This document shows, in pieces, positions 57,801 through 64,000 of a DNA stretch of 64,000 bases. How positions within the stretch are numbered: position 1 is the first letter of the stretch; each line of letters starts with the position of its first letter. The translations under genes and the position numbers were made by a program. The stretch comes from Heyndrickxia acidicola (lineage in GTDB: Bacteria; Bacillota; Bacilli; Bacillales; Bacillaceae_C). The notes under the pieces are model-generated. The model was given only the letters and a program-made list of their open reading frames with translations. It searched no databases and had not been told where the DNA came from. Location of the stretch: NCBI RefSeq assembly GCF_001636425.1, contig NZ_KV440953.1, positions 4,584,001 to 4,648,000 of the forward strand. The letters run 5' to 3'.

Positions 57801-59609
57801 ATCTTCCGTGTCATCTGGGCTTTGGCTGGTCGCCGATGGGCCAGCGCCCTCCGCATTTCCTTGTCCAGCTTCGGGCGCTATCGGCTCGAGGGCAAATGCC
57901 CAGATGCCCAAGAGGTGGAAGAGCGATCTTCCGTGTCATCTGGGCTTTGGCTGGTCGCCGATGGGCCAGCGCCCTCCGCATTTCCTTGTCCAGCTTCGGG
58001 CGCTATCGGCTCGAGGGCAAATGCCCAGATGCCCAAGAGGTGGAAGAGCGATCTTCCGTGTCATCTGGGCTTTGGCTGGTCGCCGATGGGCCAGCGCCCT
58101 CCGCATTTCCTTGTCCAGCTTCGGGCGCTATCGGCTCGAGGGCAAATGCCCAGATGCCCAAGAGGTGGAAGAGCGATCTTCCGTGTCATCTGGGCTTTGG
58201 CTGGTCGCCGATGGGCCAGCGCCCTCCGCATTTCCTTGTCCAGCTTCGGGCGCTATCGGCTCGAGGGCAAATGCCCAGATGCCCAAGAGGTGGAAGAGCG
58301 ATCTTCCGTGTCATCTGGGCTTTGGCTGGTCGCCGATGGGCCAGCGCCCTCCGCATTTCCTTGTCCAGCTTCGGGCGCTATCGGCTCGAGGGCAAATGCC
58401 CAGATGCCCAAGAGGTGGAAGAGCGATCTTCCGTGTCATCTGGGCTTTGGCTGGTCGCCGATGGGCCAGCGCCCTCCGCATTTCCTTGTCCAGCTTCGGG
58501 CGCTATCGGCTCGAGGGCAAATGCCCAGATGCCCAAGAGGTGGAAGAGCGATCTTCCGTGTCATCTGGGCTTTGGCTGGTCGCCGATGGGCCAGCGCCCT
58601 CCGCATTTCCTTGTCCAGCTTCGGGCGCTATCGGCTCGAGGGCAAATGCCCAGATGCCCAAGAGGTGGAAGAGCGATCTTCCGTGTCATCTGGGCTTTGG
58701 CTGGTCGCCGATGGGCCAGCGCCCTCCGCATTTCCTTGTCCAGCTTCGGGCGCTATCGGCTCGAGGGCAAATGCCCAGATGCCCAAGAGGTGGAAGAGCG
58801 ATCTTCCGTGTCATCTGGGCTTTGGCTGGTCGCCGATGGGCCAGCGCCCTCCGCATTTCCTTGTCCAGCTTCGGGCGCTATCGGCTCGAGGGCAAATGCC
58901 CAGATGCCCAAGAGGTGGAAGAGCGATCTTCCGTGTCATCTGGGCTTTGGCTGGTCGCCGATGGGCCAGCGCCCTCCGCATTTCCTTGTCCAGCTTCGGG
59001 CGCTATCGGCTCGAGGGCAAATGCCCAGATGCCCAAGAGGTGGAAGAGCGATCTTCCGTGTCATCTGGGCTTTGGCTGGTCGCCGATGGGCCAGCGCCCT
59101 CCGCATTTCCTTGTCCAGCTTCGGGCGCTATCGGCTCGAGGGCAAATGCCCAGATGCCCAAGAGGTGGAAGAGCGATCTTCCGTGTCATCTGGGCTTTGG
59201 CTGGTCGCCGATGGGCCAGCGCCCTCCGCATTTCCTTGTCCAGCTTCGGGCGCTATCGGCTCGAGGGCAAATGCCCAGATGCCCAAGAGGTGGAAGAGCG
59301 ATCTTCCGTGTCATCTGGGCTTTGGCTGGTCGCCGATGGGCCAGCGCCCTCCGCATTTCCTTGTCCAGCTTCGGGCGCTATCGGCTCGAGGGCAAATGCC
59401 CAGATGCCCAAGAGGTGGAAGAGCGATCTTCCGTGTCATCTGGGCTTTGGCTGGTCGCCGATGGGCCAGCGCCCTCCGCATTTCCTTGTCCAGCTTCGGG
59501 CGCTATCGGCTCGAGGGCAAATGCCCAGATGCCCAAGAGGTGGAAGAGCGATCTTCCGTGTCATCTGGGCTTTGGCTGGTCGCCGATGGGCCAGCGCCCT
59601 CCGCATTTC
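54841..59609. repeat. Tandem array of 38 apparently identical 125-bp family B units
   Basis: CCAGCGCCCT recurs every 125 bases from 54841; the last partial copy starts at 59591, giving (59591-54841)/125 = 38 full units plus 19 bases. I saw no difference between units while reading, but did not compare every base. Each unit has two dyads. One is AGCGCCC (3-9) with GGGCGCT (33-39), extended by GCCGAT/ATCGGC. The other is GCCCAGATG (58-66) with CATCTGGGC (97-105), enclosing GGAAGA-GCGA-TCTTCC. The array ends two bases before the stop codon of the rocR-like gene. The long open frames through it result from lack of stop triplets and are not annotated as genes. Confidence 0.97.
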
Positions 59610-59610
59610 A

Positions 59611-60939
59611 TTAAGCCTTTAAGCCAAACTTTCTTATTCTGTATTGCAGATTTTGCCTGCTCATGTGAAGGGCTTTTGCAGCCTGCGTTATATTGAATTT
59701 GTGATACTGAAGGGCTTTTTGAATATAGTATTTTTCCGTTTCCTGCAAGTACTCCTCAAGCGGCATAATCTCACGGTTCTTTTGGATTAAAAAGTCTGTT
59801 TCCTGGTGCACCTTTTGCCTGAAATGCATAGGAAGATGGTGCTGTTCAATTTTTTCCTCCCGGTCCATGACCAGCATGGAGTCCTGAATGATCTGCTCTG
59901 CTTCTTTTATGTTTCCTGGCCATGCATATGAATGGAAGATGCCCTTGACTTCTTCTGATACACCCAGCACATCCATGTTGAAGAATTGATTGAATTTCTT
60001 TATAAAATAGGAACAGACACCTGCAATACCTGTTTTTCTTTCCCTTAAAGGAGGAACCCTTAGTGCTGTTTCACTGATGCGGTAATAAAGCTCCTTTAAA
60101 AGCTTCTGTTCCGCTATGGCATCAAAGGGATCCTGGCTCATCGTGGCTATAATTCTTGGTCTTGCAGGTATTCCTTCATGGTCTGAAACAGCAGGATTTT
60201 CAAGATAGGTGAGCAGCTTTTGCTGCAATGGAATTGAAAGCTCCTGAATCTCTTCAAGCAAGAGGCTGCAGCCTGCTGCCTCTGTTAATAAGCCTTTCCC
60301 ATCAGCAGCGAATAAAACCTCCTCCAAATATATTTCAGGAAGGGAAGCACAGCTCTGCCTGAAGGAACCCCGTTCGGATTTATCACTTTCCAATAAAATG
60401 AATTCAGCTATTGTATCAATGCCAGTGCCCTCTTCTCCCGTAATTAGGACGGAATACTGGCTAAAGGCCGCTTGTTTGGCAGCTTCAAGGATGTCGGCAG
60501 GGAATATCCCTTCATAAAAAAGTAACTCAAATTCTGGTCCAACGATAGCTGATTTATGATAATCCAGGGCCATTTTTTCATACTTTGTGACGTCCTTAAC
60601 CAATTCGATTGCCCCGATAACGTTGTGCCCTTCCTTTACAGGCAATGTATGACTGACAGTATTGATTTCCTGCCCCTTATTATTAAAATATTTTTGTTTG
60701 CTGTTGTAGATAGGGGTGCCTGTTTTCAGCACTTTTAATAATGTACTGTTTTCTCCCTGGTTAAATTGGAACACTTCAAGGATGTTTTTATCCAGCACAT
60801 CTTCGATTTCCATTCCTTCTATATGCATCATTTGTTTGTTATATAAAATGGTTTTTCCGTTGTGATCGATGGCGTGAATTCCGACATCTGTGGAATCCAT
60901 AATGGTTTGATAAAAAGAAAGCGGGATTCCCTTTTGCAT
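59611..60939 (-). CDS. RocR-like regulator with degenerate sigma-54 activator domain
   Basis: A 442-residue PAS / AAA+ / Fis-HTH protein related to RocR, the activator of arginine-catabolic genes. The PAS domain (about 6-118) has DSTDVGIHAIDHNGKTILYN and YFNNKGQEINTVSHTLPV, close to RocR. In the AAA+ domain, Walker A reads GEEGTGID in place of GETGTGKE, so the lysine is lost. The GAFTGA loop that contacts sigma-54 is missing, and Walker B reads LLLEEI. KELYYRISETALRVPPLRERK and the Fis helix ITQAAKALHMSRQNLQYRIRKFG are kept. The ATG at 60939 follows GAAGGAGAATGAAC. It is divergent from rocA and ends at the repeat array. It may act as repressor or sigma-54-independent regulator of rocA-rocD. 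Confidence 0.85.
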   Translation of the reverse strand: MQKGIPLSFYQTIMDSTDVGIHAIDHNGKTILYNKQMMHIEGMEIEDVLDKNILEVFQFNQGENSTLLKVLKTGTPIYNSKQKYFNNKGQEINTVSHTLPVKEGHNVIGAIELVKDVTKYEKMALDYHKSAIVGPEFELLFYEGIFPADILEAAKQAAFSQYSVLITGEEGTGIDTIAEFILLESDKSERGSFRQSCASLPEIYLEEVLFAADGKGLLTEAAGCSLLLEEIQELSIPLQQKLLTYLENPAVSDHEGIPARPRIIATMSQDPFDAIAEQKLLKELYYRISETALRVPPLRERKTGIAGVCSYFIKKFNQFFNMDVLGVSEEVKGIFHSYAWPGNIKEAEQIIQDSMLVMDREEKIEQHHLPMHFRQKVHQETDFLIQKNREIMPLEEYLQETEKYYIQKALQYHKFNITQAAKALHMSRQNLQYRIRKFGLKA

Positions 60940-61008
60940 GTTCATTCTCCTTCAAATCTAATTTCAGGCTCTAACTTAGTAATTGGTTGTGCACTAAACA
61001 TCCTGCTG

Positions 61009-61320
61009 GTTGATTTGCGCTGCAGGTACTCGCTTTCCGCGGGGCGGGCCGGGAGCCTCCTCGTCGCAAGCTCCTGCGGTGTCTCCCTATGCCAGCATTT
61101 CCCGCAGGAGTCTCGTACCTTTCGCTTCAATCAACTTTGGATTGAGTTCTCATTCAGGCTTTAACTGAGTAATTGGTTGTGTATCATCCTGCTGGTTGAT
61201 TTGCGCTGCAGGTACTCCTTTCCGCGGGGCGGGCCGGGAGCCTCCTCGTCGCAGGCTCCTGCGGTGTCTTCCCTGACAAGTTGATTCCTCAGGAGTCTCG
61301 CGCTTTCCGCTGCAATCAAC
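61009..61320. repeat. Family C repeats, tandem pair in opposite orientation
   Basis: Copies at 61009-61135 and 61195-61320, each GTTGATT to AATCAAC, with TTTCCGCGGGGCGGGC and CTCCTCGTCGCA inside. This is the complement of the copies at 10793 and 36967. The linker (TAACTNAGTAATTGGTTGTG) is repeated before each. They lie between the rocR-like gene and its presumed binding sites. Confidence 0.82.
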
Positions 61321-61491
61321 GTTAATCACTAAAATTTTTTTTATATGGGACGGTTCTGCTGATTATAAAATCTCCTAATAGGGTCTCCGAGTTAAACTTC
61401 AATCAACTGCAGGAGATGAAGTCCAAAGCTTTCTGGCAAGGAAATTAAGTGAATAAAATAAAATTTAATAATCGACTAAAAATACTTGAAA

Positions 61492-61556
61492 AATGCAAGA
61501 TTATTTTGCATTATTATATATGTAAGGGTTTTCTGAATGCAAATAATTTTTGCTTT
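61492..61556. promoter_or_regulatory. Twin inverted-repeat operators upstream of rocA
   Basis: Site 1 is AATGCAA-GATTATT-TTGCATT (61492-61512). Site 2 is AATGCAA-ATAATTT-TTGCTTT (61536-61556). Centres are 44 bases apart, about four helical turns, so both face the same side. Placement 150-200 bases before rocA and the Fis-type regulator next door suggest RocR-like upstream activating sites. Between them and rocA the best -24/-12 candidate is TGGCTGTCTGCTTGA (61566-61580), which lacks the conserved -12 GC. Confidence 0.6.
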
Positions 61557-61701
61557 TCACACAAATGGCTGTCTGCTTGAATTGGAAGTCTGCTATAGAA
61601 AGGGAATAATTATTTAATAAAAGGCTGCTTACAAACGATTAAACGGCCATTGCACAGCAAAGCGCATGATGCAAATGGCAAAGTAATGGGAGGGCACACA
61701 T

Positions 61702-63246
61702 ATGATTCCGTATAAACATGAACCGTTTACTAATTTTAAAACTGAAGAAAACCAAAAGGCCTTTCAAGAAGGCTTAAAAATAGTTGAGAGCTATTTAGGC
61801 CAGGATTATCCTTTAGTGATTGGCGGAGAACGTGTCACTACAGACGATAAAATCGTTTCTTACAACCCGGCAAATAAAGAAGAAGTTATTGGACGCGTGT
61901 CCAAAGCAAATAAAGAATTAGCAGAAAAAGCTATGACAACAGCATATGAAACATTCCAAACCTGGAAAAAAGTGAAGCCGGAAGTCCGTGCTGATATCCT
62001 TTTCAAGGCTGCAGCGATCGTGAGACGCCGCAAGCACGAATTTTCTGCTCTCCTTGTTAAGGAAGCCGGAAAGCCATGGAATGAAGCGGATGCAGACACT
62101 GCTGAAGGCATTGATTTTATGGAATACTACGGCCGTCAAATGCTGAAATTGAAGGAAGGCATTCCTGTTGAAAGCCGTCCGGGTGAATTTAACCGCTTTG
62201 GTTACATTCCTCTAGGTGTGGGTATTGTTATCTCACCTTGGAACTTTGCTTTTGCCATCATGGCAGGAACAACCGTTGCTGCACTTGTTACAGGAAACAC
62301 TGTTCTTTTAAAACCAGCATCTACTACACCTATCGTTGCAGCTAAATTTGTTGAAGTACTGGAAGAAGCCGGCCTTCCAAAGGGTGTCTTGAGCTTTGTT
62401 CCAGGAAGCGGTGCGGAAGTAGGGGATTACTTAGTAGATCACCCTAAAACACGCTTTATCAGCTTTACTGGATCACGTGATGTAGGTATCCGTATTAACG
62501 AACGTGCTTCAAAGGTAAACGAAGGCCAAATCTGGTTAAAACGTGTCATTGCAGAAATGGGCGGTAAAGATACTATTGTAGTAGATAAAGAGGCTGATCT
62601 TGAATTGGCTGCTCAGTCTATCGTGGCTTCTTCATTTGGTTTCTCTGGACAAAAATGTTCAGCATGTTCACGTGCTGTCATCGTGGAAGATGTTTATGAT
62701 CAAGTCCTTAACCGTGCAGCTGAATTAACAAGAGAATTGACAATTGGCGATCCGACTAACCGCGATAACTTTATGGGTCCTGTTGTTGACCAAGGTGCTT
62801 TTGACAAGATCATGAGCTATGTGGAAATCGGGAAGGAAGAAGGAAGATTAGTAGTTGGCGGTGAAGGCGACGATTCTAAAGGCTACTTCGTTAAACCGAC
62901 CATTTTTGCTGACCTGGATCCTAATTCCCGCTTAATGAAGGAAGAAATCTTTGGCCCAGTGGTTGCTTTCGCAAAAGCAAAAGATTTCGACCATGCGATT
63001 GAAATTGCCAACAACACTGATTACGGCTTGACAGGTGCTGTTATTACATCCAATCGTGAAAATATGGAAAAAGCTCGTGAAGATTTCCATGTGGGGAATC
63101 TCTACTTCAACCGCGGATGTACTGGCGCAATTGTTGGATACCAGCCGTTTGGTGGTTTCAACATGTCAGGAACAGATTCAAAAGCTGGGGGTCCAGACTA
63201 CTTAGCCCTTCATATGCAAGGAAAAACAACTTCCGAAATGCTGTAA
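61702..63246 (+). CDS. rocA: L-glutamate gamma-semialdehyde (P5C) dehydrogenase RocA
   Basis: NAD-dependent oxidation of glutamate-5-semialdehyde to glutamate, the last step of both proline and arginine/ornithine catabolism. The 514-residue aldehyde dehydrogenase (RocA/PutA2 group) has the nucleophile Cys319 in [13 protein letters not shown], the general base glutamate in [13 protein letters not shown], and the NAD segment [25 protein letters not shown] precedes the ATG. It receives product from the proline dehydrogenase at 476 and from RocD encoded just downstream. Confidence 0.97.
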   Translation: MIPYKHEPFTNFKTEENQKAFQEGLKIVESYLGQDYPLVIGGERVTTDDKIVSYNPANKEEVIGRVSKANKELAEKAMTTAYETFQTWKKVKPEVRADILFKAAAIVRRRKHEFSALLVKEAGKPWNEADADTAEGIDFMEYYGRQMLKLKEGIPVESRPGEFNRFGYIPLGVGIVISPWNFAFAIMAGTTVAALVTGNTVLLKPASTTPIVAAKFVEVLEEAGLPKGVLSFVPGSGAEVGDYLVDHPKTRFISFTGSRDVGIRINERASKVNEGQIWLKRVIAEMGGKDTIVVDKEADLELAAQSIVASSFGFSGQKCSACSRAVIVEDVYDQVLNRAAELTRELTIGDPTNRDNFMGPVVDQGAFDKIMSYVEIGKEEGRLVVGGEGDDSKGYFVKPTIFADLDPNSRLMKEEIFGPVVAFAKAKDFDHAIEIANNTDYGLTGAVITSNRENMEKAREDFHVGNLYFNRGCTGAIVGYQPFGGFNMSGTDSKAGGPDYLALHMQGKTTSEML

Positions 63247-63317
63247 ACCATGTCGCAGAATGCGAATGGCAAAAATTCTATAAACCTATAATTCTCTAAA
63301 TAAAGATCAAAACAAAG

Positions 63318-63367
63318 AAGCAGGGACTGACTTGTCATGGCTGACATGAAAGCGGCCCCTTCTTTGT
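63318..63367 (+). terminator. Possible weak hairpin between rocA and rocD
   Basis: AAAGAAGC...GGG pairs with CCCCTTCTTT over a long loop containing TGTCATG/CATGACA-like pieces. There is no real T-run, so it may attenuate or process the transcript; read-through into rocD is expected. Confidence 0.4.
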
Positions 63368-63388
63368 ATAAGAACGGAGGAAAAAATA

Positions 63389-64000
63389 ATGGAAGCGATT
63401 ACAAATTCGAGGGATCTGATTGAGCAAACAGAAAAGTACGGTGCTCACAATTATCATCCGCTGCCAGTCGTAGTGTCAGAAGCTGAAGGGGTATGGGTGA
63501 AGGATCCGGAAGGAAACAGGTATATGGATATGCTTAGTGCTTATTCAGCTGTTAACCAGGGGCACCGTCATCCTAAAATTATCGATGCATTAAAAAAACA
63601 GGCGGACCGTGTAACCTTAACCTCCCGTGCTTTTCACAATGACCAGCTTGGTCCATGGTACGAAAAGATTTGCAAGCTAACAAATAAAAATATGGCTCTT
63701 CCTATGAATACAGGTGCAGAGGCAGTGGAAACAGCAATAAAAGCGGCCAGAAGATGGGCTTATGATGTGAAGGGTGTGGCGGAGAACCGTGCTGAAATCA
63801 TTGGCTGTGAAGGAAACTTCCATGGCAGGACAATGGGAGCTGTATCGTTATCCTCTGATGAAGAGTATAAAAGAGGATTTGGACCGCTGCTTCCAGGTCT
63901 TTCCTTAATCCCGTATGGAGATATAGACGCCCTTAAAGCAGCCATCACACCAAATACTGCGGCCTTTTTAATTGAGCCGATCCAGGGAGAAGCAGGCATT
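63389..64000 (+). CDS. rocD: Ornithine aminotransferase RocD, 5' part (cut by window end)
   Basis: PLP enzyme converting ornithine and 2-oxoglutarate to glutamate-5-semialdehyde and glutamate. The first 204 codons are in the window. Recognisable segments are [39 protein letters not shown] (cofactor/substrate site), [16 protein letters not shown] (PLP phosphate site), [15 protein letters not shown] and [12 protein letters not shown]. The PLP lysine lies beyond the window. The ATG at 63389 follows CGGAGGAAAAAATA. It probably shares a transcript with rocA. Confidence 0.95.
   Translation, partial: MEAITNSRDLIEQTEKYGAHNYHPLPVVVSEAEGVWVKDPEGNRYMDMLSAYSAVNQGHRHPKIIDALKKQADRVTLTSRAFHNDQLGPWYEKICKLTNKNMALPMNTGAEAVETAIKAARRWAYDVKGVAENRAEIIGCEGNFHGRTMGAVSLSSDEEYKRGFGPLLPGLSLIPYGDIDALKAAITPNTAAFLIEPIQGEAGI

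Noticed and set aside
54841-59609. CRISPR array
   Set aside because: The whole 125-base period is identical with no variable spacers, and no cas genes are in the window.
54698-59696. Three overlapping plus-strand open frames of about 1,600 codons with a repeated peptide
   Set aside because: They arise because the 125-base unit lacks forward stop codons and rotates through all frames. No ribosome site, promoter or recognised domain is present, and the unit clearly belongs to a non-coding repeat family.

Overview
The window reads as chromosome of a spore-forming Bacillaceae species. Gene order follows the Bacillus subtilis yus-yur-yun-yut-yum-yui-yux-yug region for about 54 kb. It carries many spore genes (YuzL, YunB, LytH, YutH, YhcN/YlaJ-type lipoprotein, a ger operon, KapB) and uses strong AGGAGG-type ribosome binding sites with many TTG/GTG starts. 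A Cytobacillus/Mesobacillus-like genus is plausible, but species cannot be set from sequence reading alone.

Layout. 0.5-7.7 kb: proline dehydrogenase, spore protein YuzL and the fatty-acid beta-oxidation operon fadN-fadA-fadE with a textbook FadR operator. 8-12.7 kb: VOC protein, Spx/ArsC-like YusI, glycine cleavage GcvH, YusE, YusD, Mn-dependent pyrophosphatase PpaC, YurZ. 13-18.2 kb: sufCDSUB iron-sulfur assembly operon. 18.7-32.8 kb: yun/yut block with LytH, lipoyl synthase LipA, HAD phosphatase, YutG, spore coat YutH, NifU-like and thioredoxin-fold proteins. 33-41.7 kb: A-type Fe-S carrier, YumC (ferredoxin-NADP reductase), YumB (type II NADH dehydrogenase), YuiABCD, leucyl aminopeptidase. 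42-46.4 kb: gerA-gerC-gerB type germinant receptor operon. 46.4-54.4 kb: YuzC, YuxO thioesterase, YuxJ MFS transporter, KapB, cyclophilin, YugE, YugF, YugI. 59.6-64 kb: a RocR-like regulator, rocA and the start of rocD (arginine/proline to glutamate catabolism). LipA and GcvH, the suf operon with the A-type and NifU-type carriers, and FadNAE with RocA/PRODH form natural metabolic groups.

The unusual part is the repeat content. At least five families of short, non-coding, structured repeats fill the gaps between genes. I call them A (about 150 bp with linker), B (about 125 bp), C (about 130 bp, GC-rich), D (about 145-170 bp with terminal inverted repeats) and E (palindrome-rich). A and B share the same outer ends but have different interiors, and their internal stems change in compensating pairs between copies. 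Family B has expanded between yugI and the rocR-like gene into 38 apparently identical head-to-tail 125-bp copies (4.75 kb), preceded by two diverged copies. The expanded unit has no stop codon in any forward frame, so three overlapping 1,600-codon open frames appear; I treat these as non-genes.

The RocR-like regulator next to the array has lost the Walker A lysine and the GAFTGA loop needed by sigma-54 activators but keeps its PAS sensor and Fis-type DNA-binding domain. These two adjacent features are the best candidates for something not previously described.
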